Positions 8,071 through 16,914 of a stretch of 64,000 bases of DNA are shown piece by piece (the stretch's first letter is position 1; each line of letters opens with the position of its first letter). The translations under genes were made by a program, and so were the position numbers. Under the pieces are notes generated by a model. That model searched no databases. It was given only the letters and a program-made list of their open reading frames with translations, and was not told the origin of the DNA. The stretch is from Chersky-840 sp963811775. Lineage in GTDB: Bacteria; Actinomycetota; Acidimicrobiia; Acidimicrobiales; UBA8190. The DNA is taken from contig CAWESO010000010.1 in NCBI GenBank assembly GCA_963811775.1, positions 62,001 through 126,000 of the forward strand, written 5' to 3'.

Positions 8071-8370
8071 ATGAGCGAACCGACGTGTAGCCACATCGAT
8101 CAGATCGACGACCCGGATCCGTCGTCGCCGGGGTGCGAGGACTGCCTGGCGGCAGGTCGGCGCGACTGGGTCCACCTGCGGGTGTGCCAGACCTGCGGCC
8201 ACGTCGGGTGCTGCGACAGTTCCCCGGGTCGGCATGCCACCGCGCACTTCCGAGCAGTGGCGCATCCCGTGATCCGGTCGTACGAACCCGGCGAGGACTG
8301 GTACTGGTGCTATCTCGACGACGTCGCCTTCGAGTTGGCCGACAAGACCCCGGCGCCTTCGCACCCGTGA
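8071..8370 (+). CDS. UBP-type zinc-finger protein
   Basis: 99-aa single-domain protein. The Cys/His spacing CSHID, CEDCLAAG, CQTCGHVGCCD, HATAHF and HPV matches the UBP-type (ZnF-UBP) zinc finger, which in actinobacteria occurs as small stand-alone proteins of unknown role. WHYWCY-like residues near the end (DWYWCYLDD) also fit. In eukaryotes the domain binds ubiquitin C-termini, and no such partner is implied here. It lies 60 bp before an unrelated hypothetical gene. Confidence 0.85.
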   Translation: MSEPTCSHIDQIDDPDPSSPGCEDCLAAGRRDWVHLRVCQTCGHVGCCDSSPGRHATAHFRAVAHPVIRSYEPGEDWYWCYLDDVAFELADKTPAPSHP

Positions 8371-8431
8371 CCGGGGCCGTAGTCCCCCGACGCGCAGCGC
8401 GCCACGTCTGGGTTCTTGACGCTGGTCCGAC

Positions 8432-9136
8432 GTGACGACGACCGGTCCGACCCGGGCTGCGCTGCACGACGTCGCGGTCAACGTGCTGGCTCGTCGGCGA
8501 TTCGCCGTCAGCGGACGATTCGGACTGCGCGCCGGGCCCGGGGGGATCGCCACCCCCGCCTTCGGCGAGGCACCCGAGACGGTTCGCCTCTCCCGCCTCC
8601 ATCTGATCCGCGAAGTCGGTTCGACGCGGACCCTCATGCCCGTCAACGGTTCGACGCTCCGAGACCTGGCCCTGTTCGTCGACGCCGACGTCGACGCGCC
8701 GTTCAGCGCCGGAGACGACACGCCGCCGATGGGGCCGGCCGACGTGCCCATCGACGTCGTGCCCCTCGTGGGGGCGTCGATAGAAGACTGGTTCAGCCTG
8801 GCCTGGTTGGTCCTCGACGACGTCCTGGCGTCGCTCCCGCCCAGAACCGAGGCCACCACCATCCAGCTGTGGCCCGAGCACTTCGACGCGGCCACGACGG
8901 CGACGATCTCCCCGGCGCAACCCGTCAACCTGGGTTTCTCGCCTGGGGACGGCTTCGAGAGCGAGCCCTATGTCTATGTGGGCCCGTGGGACCCGGCCCG
9001 GCCCGGTGACCCCGGTTTCTGGAACGCCCCGTTCGGGGCCGTGCGCCGACGCGACGAGGTGCTCGGCGCTCCCGACCCGGCCGAGTTCTGCCGCCAATTC
9101 CTCACCGACGGCATCCGGCTGGCGACCTCGTCCTAA
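8432..9136 (+). CDS. Hypothetical protein, possibly DUF5996-like
   Basis: 234-aa soluble protein without signal or membrane segments. Features are an Asp-rich middle, several Trp (EDWFSLAWLVLDD, QLWPEHFD) and a glycine/proline C-terminal part with SEPYVYVGPWDP. The LWPEHFD and PYVYVGPWDP stretches recall actinobacterial proteins of the DUF5996 type, but I cannot confirm that. The stop overlaps the stop of the convergent transporter gene by a few bases (CTAA at 9133-9136), so the two converge without a terminator. Confidence 0.7.
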   Translation: MTTTGPTRAALHDVAVNVLARRRFAVSGRFGLRAGPGGIATPAFGEAPETVRLSRLHLIREVGSTRTLMPVNGSTLRDLALFVDADVDAPFSAGDDTPPMGPADVPIDVVPLVGASIEDWFSLAWLVLDDVLASLPPRTEATTIQLWPEHFDAATTATISPAQPVNLGFSPGDGFESEPYVYVGPWDPARPGDPGFWNAPFGAVRRRDEVLGAPDPAEFCRQFLTDGIRLATSS

Positions 9137-10095
9137 CCGCTCGAGGCGTGGCGCGGCGCCGGCGGGCCCGAGGCTCGGGTGTCGGTGTCTCCGGCCGCGA
9201 TGAGCGGGGACCTCCCGAGGAGAAAGACCCCGACGGTCACGAGGACGAGCCCGAGACCCTCGAGCACAGGCGCCACTCCCCGGGCGTCCACGTGCTCGCC
9301 GAAGAATCCAAGGCCGATGGCCACGGCGACCAGCGGTTGCGCCACGGTCAGCGTCGGCAGTGACAAGCGCAGGGCGCCGGCGTGGAAGGCGCTCTGGGTG
9401 AGCAGAAGGGCGGCGACTCCCGCCACCAGCAAGGCATACGGCGTCCACGTGGCCAGGGTGTGGGCGACGCCGGCATCCAGGATGTGGCCGGTGCGCTCGG
9501 TGACGGCGGCCACGTACCCGAAGGCGATGCCCGATCCCGCCGCCAGCAGCACCGCGGTTCGGGTCCGGTTCCCGCCGCGCGCCCCGACGATCGTGGCGCC
9601 GCAGCATGCCGCGATGGCGGCGCTCAGGATCACCCATGCCGGGCCCGACGCGTGGGGATGGCCGATGCCCGGACGCGCCACTCCGAGGAACAGGGCCAGC
9701 CCCGCCGCGATGACCACGGTGGAGCCGATGTCCGAGGACGAGGCTCGACGGTGCTCGAGCCACGACGCCACCGGCAGGGCGAAGACGAGGCTCAGGACGA
9801 GGAGCGGTTCCACCAGCACCAGAGAGCCCCGGCGCAGGGCCAGGAACTGGAAGAGATAGCCGACCCCGTCGAGGGCGTTGCCCACGAGCCATCGCGGTCG
9901 GCGCGCCAGGCTCATGAGCAACCCGGCCCGCAACGACAGCTCGGGGGGCTCGCGCATGGTGGCCTGGTGCTGGAGGACCGCCGCCATCCCGTACGAGGCG
10001 GCGCTGGCCAGTGAGAGCAGGACGATCGACACGAGCCCGCGCCCAACGTGATGGTGGAAGAACCGCAAGTCCGAGCCCGCCACGAGGGGCATCAT
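9133..10095 (-). CDS. DMT/EamA-type membrane transporter
   Basis: 320-aa integral membrane protein with about nine hydrophobic segments, resembling drug/metabolite transporter-like proteins of actinobacteria. It is a distant paralogue of the gene at 40785 (shared FQFLALRRGSLVLVEPLL type motif, GEHVDARGVAPVLEGLGLVLV end). I chose ATG 10095 because GGGAGG lies 5 bp upstream and the protein then begins at the first helix. The frame is open a further 77 codons but that part is Pro/Arg-rich noise. Substrate is unknown. Confidence 0.8.
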   Translation of the reverse strand: MMPLVAGSDLRFFHHHVGRGLVSIVLLSLASAASYGMAAVLQHQATMREPPELSLRAGLLMSLARRPRWLVGNALDGVGYLFQFLALRRGSLVLVEPLLVLSLVFALPVASWLEHRRASSSDIGSTVVIAAGLALFLGVARPGIGHPHASGPAWVILSAAIAACCGATIVGARGGNRTRTAVLLAAGSGIAFGYVAAVTERTGHILDAGVAHTLATWTPYALLVAGVAALLLTQSAFHAGALRLSLPTLTVAQPLVAVAIGLGFFGEHVDARGVAPVLEGLGLVLVTVGVFLLGRSPLIAAGDTDTRASGPPAPRHASSG

Positions 10096-10213
10096 GGCCG
10101 CCTCCCGCGTCGGCGCCGAGGATCCCACACTACGAGCCGCGGGACCGCACGGCGTGGGCTCGGGTCGACGCTCGCCGACGACGCGCCGCGCCGTCGGCAG
10201 GGGAGGAGCGGTC

Positions 10214-11350
10214 TCAGGGCGTCGCTTCCTCGGCGGTCGGGTCGGACTCGGGGTCCTGGCCCGGCCGCTTGGCTTCGGCGGCCATGTCGACGAGCGCTTG
10301 GCGCTGGGCCCGCAGCCCGGCGCCACGGGGCACCCGCAGCGAGATGTAAGCGCCGCCGCCGACCGGGATGGGGAGCCAGAAGTTCACGAGGCGCCAGCCC
10401 AACACGGCCAGGGTGGCGACGTTGCGCGTGGTTCCGAACGACACCAGCAAGGTGGCGGCCGACGCTTCGATGACGCCCAGGCCGCCCGGTGTGATGGGGA
10501 TGGCCCCCAACACGTTGGCGATGCCGTAGGCGGCGAACAGCTCGACCGGGTCGACGAAATGCCCGAACGCGGCCACGAAGGCCCACAACGACGCGGCGTC
10601 GAAGAGCCAATTGAGCGCGGCCCACAACAACGCGCTCTTGAGGATGGGCCGGTCCTGGGCCAGGTGCACGACCGAATCGCCGACCTGCCGCACCAGCCGC
10701 TCCAGGCGATCGGCGCCGACGCGGGGGATGCGCCTGCCCACCGATCGCACGAACCGCACGGCCCGGTCTCCGCCGGCGGTGAAGGCGTAGGCGAGCGACG
10801 CCGCCCCGAACAGCGCCAGCAGGCCGACCAGCGCGGTGACGACGTAGATGGGGTGGAGGCCGGCCAGCGGGATCGACACGAGCAGGGCCATCCACAACAT
10901 GACGTTGAGCACGATCGCCGATCCGATGGCCTCGGTCGCCATGGCGAACCCCGCGTCGGCGCCTTCCACGCCGTTGGCGGTGAGCAGGCGGTAGCCGACC
11001 CCGGCTCCGCCTGCGGCCCCTCCCGGGATGACATGGGCGACGGCCGTGGTGGCCAGGACGATCCGGACCACCGTGAAGAGCCCGGGCCCACCGCCGGGCA
11101 GGAGCGTGCGGGTCAAGAGCGCGTAGCTCACGATGGCGCACGCTTCGAGCGCGATGCCCGCCAGGAGCCACCCGACGTTGAGCTCGCTCAGGAGATGGAG
11201 GTTCTTGCTCGCCCCCACGAGCTCGGGGATGACCAGGTATTCGATGACGAGCAGGGCCAGGAAGACGAGAATTCCATGGCGCAACCACCTGGGGACGATG
11301 GATCGCCACGTGCGCGACGACGGCGTCGCGGGCTCGTGGGCGGGTTGCAC
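10214..11350 (-). CDS. Lysylphosphatidylglycerol synthase-type transmembrane protein (UPF0104/YbhN-like)
   Basis: 378-aa polytopic protein with roughly eight to nine helices and the family pattern of GGGPGLFTVVRIVLATTA, VIPGGAAGGAGVGYRLL and ITPGGLGVIEASAATLLV. This is the LPG-synthetase-like flippase domain without the soluble aminoacyl-transfer domain, so lipid or polyprenyl-linked substrate movement is more likely than lysylation. The basic tail ends EATP. Same direction as the DMT gene, 118 bp apart. Confidence 0.82.
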   Translation of the reverse strand: MQPAHEPATPSSRTWRSIVPRWLRHGILVFLALLVIEYLVIPELVGASKNLHLLSELNVGWLLAGIALEACAIVSYALLTRTLLPGGGPGLFTVVRIVLATTAVAHVIPGGAAGGAGVGYRLLTANGVEGADAGFAMATEAIGSAIVLNVMLWMALLVSIPLAGLHPIYVVTALVGLLALFGAASLAYAFTAGGDRAVRFVRSVGRRIPRVGADRLERLVRQVGDSVVHLAQDRPILKSALLWAALNWLFDAASLWAFVAAFGHFVDPVELFAAYGIANVLGAIPITPGGLGVIEASAATLLVSFGTTRNVATLAVLGWRLVNFWLPIPVGGGAYISLRVPRGAGLRAQRQALVDMAAEAKRPGQDPESDPTAEEATP

Positions 11351-11561
11351 CCACCCATGTTTTCAGCCCGCGGCCTCCACCGACGACTCCCGGTGGATCA
11401 TGGCCGTTCGACCCCGAAGTACCACGAGGCCGCGCTTCGGTGCGCCCCGACCCCGGGGCCCGGCGGTCGCGACCACGCCACGGCCGAGCCCGCCCTGACC
11501 TGGGATTGGGGGTCGTCTCGACACCTCCGGTCACGATCGCTCCATCGGGCATCATGGGCGG

Positions 11562-12302
11562 GTGGCGGACCAATCTCGACCGAATCCCGACGACACGCTG
11601 GCCGTCACGGACCGAGCCACGCTCCGCCGGAAGAAGGAGCGGGGCACCTACGACCGGGCCGTGGTGCATGGCGTCCTCGACGAAGGCTTGCTGTGCCACG
11701 TCGGGTTCAGCCTCGACGGGTCGACGTTCGTGATGCCGATGGCGTACGCCAGGATCGGGAACACGCTCTATCTCCACGGCGCCACCGGCAACCGCATGCT
11801 GCGCCATCTGGCCGACGGGGCCGACGTGTGCGTCATCGTGACGCTCCTCGACGCGCTGGTCCTGGCCCGATCCGCCTTCCATCACTCCATGAACTTCCGT
11901 TCGGTCATGCTGTTCGGCACCGCTCAGCGGGTCCGCGACGACGACGAGAAGCACCGGGCCATGGTGGCGTTGCTCGAGCACGTCGCGCCCGGTCGGAGCG
12001 CGCAGACGCGACTCCCGACGGCCGAGGAGCTGCGGGCCACGCTCATGGTCCGTGTGCCGATCGAAGAAGGATCGGCCAAGGTGCGCACGGGTGGTCCGAT
12101 CGAAGAAGCGAGCGACATGGGGTCTGCGGTCTGGGCCGGCCAGGTGCCGCTGCGACAGGTCGCCGGCACCGCCATCCCCGACGGCGAACTGCCGCGCGGC
12201 GTCATCACTCCTGCGTACGTGGAGGCCTATCCCGACCGGGGAGCCCGGGCCGGCCGCCGCGCCGACGTGTCGGGCCCCGTCGGCGGTGGTCGGCACGGTT
12301 GA
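11562..12302 (+). CDS. Pyridoxamine 5'-phosphate oxidase-fold protein (FMN-binding, NimA-like)
   Basis: 246-aa split-barrel flavin-binding protein. The pattern KKERGTYDRAVVHGVLDEGL, then HVGFSLDGSTFVMPMAY and LYLHGATGNRMLRHL is that of the PPOX family related to nitroimidazole resistance protein NimA. A long C-terminal extension carries WAGQVPLRQV. The likely role is an FMN- or F420-dependent reductase of unknown substrate. Starts at GTG with no strong ribosome site. Confidence 0.85.
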   Translation: MADQSRPNPDDTLAVTDRATLRRKKERGTYDRAVVHGVLDEGLLCHVGFSLDGSTFVMPMAYARIGNTLYLHGATGNRMLRHLADGADVCVIVTLLDALVLARSAFHHSMNFRSVMLFGTAQRVRDDDEKHRAMVALLEHVAPGRSAQTRLPTAEELRATLMVRVPIEEGSAKVRTGGPIEEASDMGSAVWAGQVPLRQVAGTAIPDGELPRGVITPAYVEAYPDRGARAGRRADVSGPVGGGRHG

Positions 12303-12467
12303 TCGGTGCCGCGTCGCGTCCCATCCCCGTGCGTTGCGACCGGTCGAGACCTGCGGTCTGCTAGCATGTGACTACGTGGTCGGCGCCTGTCGACCTTTCG
12401 CCGCCGCTGGCGGCGGGGCGGATTCGATTCCAGTTCGAGTTGGCCTACCTCACTCGTCTGGAGTCAC

Positions 12468-13982
12468 GTGACCGTCTCATTTTCCGATCTCGGGGTGCGC
12501 CCCGACCTGGTTGCCCGCCTGCACGCCCGCGGCCTCACCGACCCGTTCCCCATCCAAGAGGCCACGCTGCCCGACGCGCTCAAGGGACGCGACGTGTGCG
12601 GCCGGGCCCCGACGGGGTCGGGAAAGACGTTGGCCTTCGGGTTGGCCGTCGTGAGCCGCACTTCGGGATCGAAGCCGGGACGCCCCGGTGCGCTCGTCCT
12701 CGTCCCCACGCGTGAGCTCGCCGCCCAGGTGCGCGAGGAGCTCGCCGCGTTGTCCGGTCAGGGCCGCAACCGGGTGATCGCCGTCTACGGCGGCACCGGA
12801 TACGGGGCGACGCGCCACGCCCTCTCCCGTGGCGTCGACGTCGTCGTCGCCTGTCCCGGGCGCCTGGAGGACCTCGTGGCGCAGGGCGCCATCGATCTGG
12901 GCGCGGTGCACACCGTCGTCGTGGACGAAGCGGACCGCATGGCCGACATGGGATTCCTCCCCGCCGTGCGCCGCCTTCTCGACCGCACGGCACCGGGCCG
13001 CCAGGTGATGCTGTTCTCGGCCACCTTGGGGCCGGAGATCGAGACCCTCGTCACTCGGTACCAAACCGACCCCGCCCGCCACGACGTGGTGGTCGAGGAG
13101 CTCGACACGCCCGATGTGTCGCACCTGTTCTGGAGCGTTCCCCGCCAGGACCGGGTCCCGGTCACCGTGTCCCTGGTCGGCGAGCACGGCCAGGCGCTCG
13201 TCTTCTGCCGGACCCGCCATGGCGCCGATCGCGTCACCACGCAGTTGAACGCCGGCGGGGTGCGGGCCCTGGCCATCCACGGCGGCAAGACCCAGGGGCA
13301 GCGTGAGCGCGCCCTGGCCGCCTTCGGCGACGGTCGCGCCCGGGCTCTCGTCGCCACCGACGTCGCCGCCCGGGGAATCCATGTCGAGGACCTGCCCTGC
13401 GTCGTGCACTACGACCCGCCCGCCGACCATACCGACTACCTGCATCGCTCGGGCCGCACTGGTCGGGCCGGGAAGACGGGCACGGTCGTGTCGTTGGTCG
13501 CCGACGAGCAACGGGCGGCGAACCGGTTCCTCCAGCGCGCCCTGGGCTTCGACACCGTTCTCGATCCACTCGAGGCCGGAGGGCGACCCGTCCCCGGGCC
13601 GCGCCCGGCCGGCGGGTCGCGCCGCTCACCCCGGCTCGAGGAGCCTGTCACCCCCGCGGCGCCGGACCGGCACGCCCCCCGTGTCCCGTCCAAGGCCCGC
13701 GCCGCCAAGGCGCAGGGCGCTCGCGCCCGCGCCGCACGCCACCCCGTCGCCGCGTCGGACCGGTTTCGGCCGTCGGGGTCACCGGTGGGCACGGTGCGCT
13801 TCTTCGATGCCAAGAAGGGGTACGGCTTCCTGTCGCGGCCCGATGGCGCCGGCGACGTCTTCGTGCACGTGAGTGGCATCCGGGGCCATGGCCCCGCCGT
13901 CCTGGTGCCCGGACAGCGCGTCCGCTTCGACATGACCGCCGGTCGTCGGGGCGATCAGGCCAGCAACGTCACGGTGATCTGA
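12468..13982 (+). CDS. DEAD-box RNA helicase with C-terminal cold-shock domain
   Basis: 504-aa ATP-dependent RNA helicase. Helicase motifs in order: Q motif near 25-35, APTGSGKT, PTRELAAQ, CPGRLEDL, DEAD, SAT, VFCRT, ATDVAARG and HRSGRTGRAG, covering about residues 1-365. A basic, Ala/Pro-rich linker follows, then from about 441 a complete cold-shock domain with RNP1 (KGYGFL) and RNP2 (VFVHV). Cold-shock domains are usually separate proteins, so this is a helicase with its own single-strand RNA-binding module. Start is GTG with GGAG upstream. The leader contains a 7-bp CGCCGCC/GGCGGCG hairpin at 12400-12416 and a TAGCAT -10-like element near 12361, suggesting a 5' UTR of about 95 nt. Confidence 0.93.
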   Translation: MTVSFSDLGVRPDLVARLHARGLTDPFPIQEATLPDALKGRDVCGRAPTGSGKTLAFGLAVVSRTSGSKPGRPGALVLVPTRELAAQVREELAALSGQGRNRVIAVYGGTGYGATRHALSRGVDVVVACPGRLEDLVAQGAIDLGAVHTVVVDEADRMADMGFLPAVRRLLDRTAPGRQVMLFSATLGPEIETLVTRYQTDPARHDVVVEELDTPDVSHLFWSVPRQDRVPVTVSLVGEHGQALVFCRTRHGADRVTTQLNAGGVRALAIHGGKTQGQRERALAAFGDGRARALVATDVAARGIHVEDLPCVVHYDPPADHTDYLHRSGRTGRAGKTGTVVSLVADEQRAANRFLQRALGFDTVLDPLEAGGRPVPGPRPAGGSRRSPRLEEPVTPAAPDRHAPRVPSKARAAKAQGARARAARHPVAASDRFRPSGSPVGTVRFFDAKKGYGFLSRPDGAGDVFVHVSGIRGHGPAVLVPGQRVRFDMTAGRRGDQASNVTVI

Positions 13983-14028
13983 GCACTCGCACCCCGCACC
14001 GGACGGGACGATGGTTACAGTCGGGTGA

Positions 14029-14436
14029 GTGGAGGCGCGTACCGCACGACGTCGGCTGCGCTCGGCCCGTGTGGGCCACTTCGCCTCTGTTACCCCCGAG
14101 AACGGCGCCCACATCGTGCCGTGCTGCTTCGTCCTCGACGACGACACCGTGTACTGGGCTGTCGACGACGTGAAACCCAAGTCCACCCACGCCCTGCGGC
14201 GGGTGCGGAACATCGAGGCCAACGACAGGGCGTCGTTGCTCGTCGACCACTATGACGAGGACTGGTCCCGGTTGTGGTGGGTACGGGTCGACGGGGGCGC
14301 CCGCACGGTCGGTGACGTCGACGAGCGCGGCCGGGCCCTCAGGCTCCTGAGCGAGAAGTACGAGCAGTACCGATCGGCGCCGCCACCCGGTCCGGTCATC
14401 GCCATCGACATCGCGTCGTGGCGTACGTGGCCCTGA
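14029..14436 (+). CDS. PPOX-class F420-dependent oxidoreductase-like protein
   Basis: 135-aa split-barrel protein resembling the TIGR03668 family (Rv0121-type): RLRSARVGHFASVTPENGAH, IVPCCFVLDDDTVYWAVDD, RVRNIEANDRASLLVDHY and WWVRVDGGAR. Family members bind the deazaflavin F420, which fits an actinobacterial host. Substrate unknown. A GTG start is assumed. It lies 46 bp after the helicase gene in the same direction. Confidence 0.85.
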   Translation: MEARTARRRLRSARVGHFASVTPENGAHIVPCCFVLDDDTVYWAVDDVKPKSTHALRRVRNIEANDRASLLVDHYDEDWSRLWWVRVDGGARTVGDVDERGRALRLLSEKYEQYRSAPPPGPVIAIDIASWRTWP

Positions 14437-14713
14437 GCGCCCTCGGCACGAGGTTTCTGCCGAGCGCGCTGTGCCCCTGCTGTGGCCGCGTGACGGTCTC
14501 GATCCGATTTCTTCGGTGGCACACAGCCGGCCCTGCGCGGGCGCGAAGGGTGTGGGCGCAGGCTCCTGATGTCCCCCGAGTTCGGGAGGATCGGAAAGGA
14601 GCACACAGTGCAGACACACGAGGACCAGGATCGACCCGGCCGGCGCCGGTTGAACAGGGCGGTGCTGAACGCGGTCGGCGCTCGTCGGAGTCGGTGCGAT
14701 CACGGGGGGCATC

Positions 14714-15226
14714 GTGTCCGCCACCATGAGCGCCGGCGCGGCGACGACCACCACGACGACCGCGTCGGGGAGCACGGGCACGGGGGGATCGAGCACCACG
14801 TCGAACCCACCGGCGGGGAGCGGTCGTCAGAGACCGACGGCTCCGCCCGGTGGCGCGGCCCTCCCGCTCCACGGCACGGTCACCGCCGTCTCGGCGTCGA
14901 GTGTGACGATCAAGACGAGCAGCGGCACCACGACCTACGCCGTGACCGCCACGAGTGACATCGACAAGGACGGGAAGACCGGGGCCGGCGCGCTGCGCGC
15001 GGGCGACGTCGTCGCCTTCAGCACCGTGACGACCGATGGTACGACCGCCATCGACAAACTGGTGGCGGGAGGCGGCCCCGCCGGGATGGCCGGTGGATGC
15101 GGCCCCGGAGGGGCCGGAGCGAAACCGGGAACAGGTGAGGGCCCGCCACCGGGAGCGGGTGCTTCGGGGAGCGGCGGCGGTTCCGGCACCGCCAGCGGTT
15201 CGACCGGCACGGAGTCATCGGCCTGA
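14714..15226 (+). CDS. Secreted DUF5666-like protein, 5' end apparently frameshifted
   Basis: This frame gives 170 aa: a Thr/Ser-rich segment, then an OB-like domain (LHGTVTAVSASSVTIKTSSG ... LRAGDVVAFSTV) like DUF5666, and a Gly-rich end. The expected N-terminus is in another frame. A strong site GGAAAGGAG precedes GTG 14608, which reads QTHEDQDRPGRRRLNRAV, while the signal helix LVGVGAITGGIVSATMSAGA is in the present frame. Removing one base between about 14678 and 14690 joins the two into a normal signal peptide. So the intact gene was probably 14608-15226 with a one-base insertion, from mutation or assembly error. Confidence 0.6.
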   Translation: MSATMSAGAATTTTTTASGSTGTGGSSTTSNPPAGSGRQRPTAPPGGAALPLHGTVTAVSASSVTIKTSSGTTTYAVTATSDIDKDGKTGAGALRAGDVVAFSTVTTDGTTAIDKLVAGGGPAGMAGGCGPGGAGAKPGTGEGPPPGAGASGSGGGSGTASGSTGTESSA

Positions 15227-15246
15227 CGGGCCGATGACGCGTGGCT

Positions 15247-15282
15247 CTGGGCCGTGGTCCCGCTCGTCGGGCCGCGGCCCAG
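15247..15282. terminator. Possible bidirectional terminator hairpin
   Basis: CTGGGCC (15247-15253) pairs with GGCCCAG (15276-15282), extendable by one or two pairs. It lies between the convergent genes ending at 15226 and 15316. No U-run follows, as is usual in very GC-rich actinobacteria. Confidence 0.35.
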
Positions 15283-15315
15283 GGCCCCGGCGCGCCCGGG
15301 CGCGGGTCGCCGGCC

Positions 15316-15873
15316 TCAGACGGCGCGACCGCAGAAATTCAGGAACCGGGTCTGATCGTCGGCGTCCGGTGCCGGTGTGATCTTGTCGGCGAACCCGCCC
15401 GGGGCCCGGATGGCGTCGTCGATCGAAGCCAGGAACGTCTGGGAGCTCGACACCGCCGCCACGTCGAGACGCTCGTCCTGCGCCGTCGCCCGGGCCAGGT
15501 CCCAGGTGTGGACGAGCAGGTCGGTGCACACCATCCGTCCGACGAGCGATGCGAAGGACTGCTCCCCGAACATCCCCCCGACGACCGTCGAGGCACGAGC
15601 GTCGTCGCCCACCGCGTCGACCACGGCGCGCCGTGCCTCTTGCCACTGCGCCACGAGATCGCCGTCGGCGTCGACGGGCACGGGCGTCGATTCGTCGAGC
15701 CGGGTGAGCACGCCACGCTGGGTCCCGATGGCATGGGCGACGAGGTCGGGCACGGTCCAATCCGGGCACGGTGTCGGGGCCCACCACTGCTCGGGGGTGA
15801 CGGCGACGACCCGCGCCGTGAACCCTGCGGCCACGGTCTCGTAGCGGTCGGAGACCTCGGACACGCCGGGCAT
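15316..15873 (-). CDS. TIGR03086-family DinB-fold metal-binding protein
   Basis: 185-aa protein with a mycothiol-dependent maleylpyruvate isomerase-like N-terminal domain. Typical residues are WWAPTPCPDWTVPDLVAHAIG at the start, one metal-site His there, and the second His in DLLVHTWDLARAT. Members are four-helix DinB-fold proteins of mostly unknown reaction, some linked to mycothiol. Same strand as a second DinB-like gene 33 bp upstream. Confidence 0.85.
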   Translation of the reverse strand: MPGVSEVSDRYETVAAGFTARVVAVTPEQWWAPTPCPDWTVPDLVAHAIGTQRGVLTRLDESTPVPVDADGDLVAQWQEARRAVVDAVGDDARASTVVGGMFGEQSFASLVGRMVCTDLLVHTWDLARATAQDERLDVAAVSSSQTFLASIDDAIRAPGGFADKITPAPDADDQTRFLNFCGRAV

Positions 15874-15906
15874 CCTACCGAGCGGGCTCGATCGCCTCGG
15901 TGTGCC

Positions 15907-16383
15907 CTAGATGGGCGCGGGCGGTTCGAGCTCGAGGTCGACCTCGAGCTCGGTCCGATGGCTATCGGCGTGCAGAGCGGCGATCTCGGCGAACCGCGCG
16001 ATGGTGACGCCACCGCCTCCTCCGGTGATCTGCTCGGGCGGGAGCGACCTGACCAGGCCCACGAACCGGTCGCCACTGCGCACGAGGTGGGCCACGGCTT
16101 GCTCCGGGGTCGGCGCCGGCCCGGCGCCGGCGTGCCGTGCGTTGAGGCCGTCCACGATGTCGGGCGACACCTCCACGGGCTCGCCCCGGGCGAGCGAGGA
16201 CACGAACGAGCCCAGGTACTCGTAGGCGTCGGCCACGTGGTCGACGATCACGGCCACCGGGCGCGGGTCGCCGTCGGCCAGCGGGCTCGAGATCCACAGC
16301 CCGGGCGGGCAGCGGTCGACGAACTCGATGAGGCGCTGGCGGGCGGCGACGACCTGACGCGTCAGGGCGGCCGCGTCGCTCAC
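15907..16383 (-). CDS. DinB-fold / maleylpyruvate isomerase-like protein
   Basis: 158-aa helical protein with metal-ligand His in VIVDHVADAYEYL and ALHADSHRTELE, the two-ended pattern of DinB-fold proteins. The GTG start overlaps the stop of the YdeI-like gene (GTGA), so it is translated from the same message. Substrate is not evident; a thiol-transferase role linked to mycothiol is possible but not shown. Confidence 0.78.
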   Translation of the reverse strand: MSDAAALTRQVVAARQRLIEFVDRCPPGLWISSPLADGDPRPVAVIVDHVADAYEYLGSFVSSLARGEPVEVSPDIVDGLNARHAGAGPAPTPEQAVAHLVRSGDRFVGLVRSLPPEQITGGGGGVTIARFAEIAALHADSHRTELEVDLELEPPAPI

Positions 16384-16865
16384 GACAGCTTCTTGCCGTC
16401 GCGCACCATGGCCACGGCCTTGGCCACGCGGGTGGCGCGGGTCTCGGCCCGCTTGGCCCCTGTGACCCAGGCCGCGTACTCGCGCCGATGGGTGAAGGCC
16501 AGCTCGGCGAAGCGGCCGTCGAGACCGGCGCCGCGCAGGGCGGCGGAGAGGTCGTCGGGGACGTCGACGGTGCGCTCCTCGTCGTCGCGCTCGACCACGA
16601 CGTGGACGGTGTCACCGACCTCCACCGCCGCCGCGAGGCGAACGGCCTTGGTGAGCCCCACGGCGAACATCCCGTCGCCCATGGGCATGGCTGAGCCTCG
16701 GTAGGAGACCCCGTTGAACGTGGCCCGCACCGGGACACGGGCGCGCCACCCGAGCACGGCGGCGGCCCGCTCGGGCAGGACGACGAGGGCACCCGGTCCC
16801 CGTTCCGGGGTGACGACGACGGCGTCGAAAGCGAGAGCGGCCCCGGGATCGGACATCGTGGTCAC
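16380..16865 (-). CDS. YdeI/OmpD-associated family protein (DUF1905 plus YdeI domains)
   Basis: 161 aa. Residues 8-90 are DUF1905-like (beta-rich, VVLPERAAAVLG, RATFNGVSYRGSAMPMGDG). The rest is the YdeI/OmpD-associated tail (VPDDLSAALRGAGLDGRFAE, HRREYAAWVTGAKRAETRATR). The family is widespread in actinobacteria and the function is not established. First gene of a minus-strand group with the two DinB-fold genes. Confidence 0.87.
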   Translation of the reverse strand: MTTMSDPGAALAFDAVVVTPERGPGALVVLPERAAAVLGWRARVPVRATFNGVSYRGSAMPMGDGMFAVGLTKAVRLAAAVEVGDTVHVVVERDDEERTVDVPDDLSAALRGAGLDGRFAELAFTHRREYAAWVTGAKRAETRATRVAKAVAMVRDGKKLS

Positions 16866-16914
16866 GCTACTGCCGAGGCCCCGGTGGGGTCGGGCCTCGA
16901 GCGGCGACCGTCGG

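Noticed and set aside
10092..12364. Very long open frames (over 700 codons) on both strands over the UPF0104 and PPOX genes
   Set aside because: Arg/Gly/Pro-rich shadows of real genes with clear membrane or FMN-fold motifs; caused by high GC.
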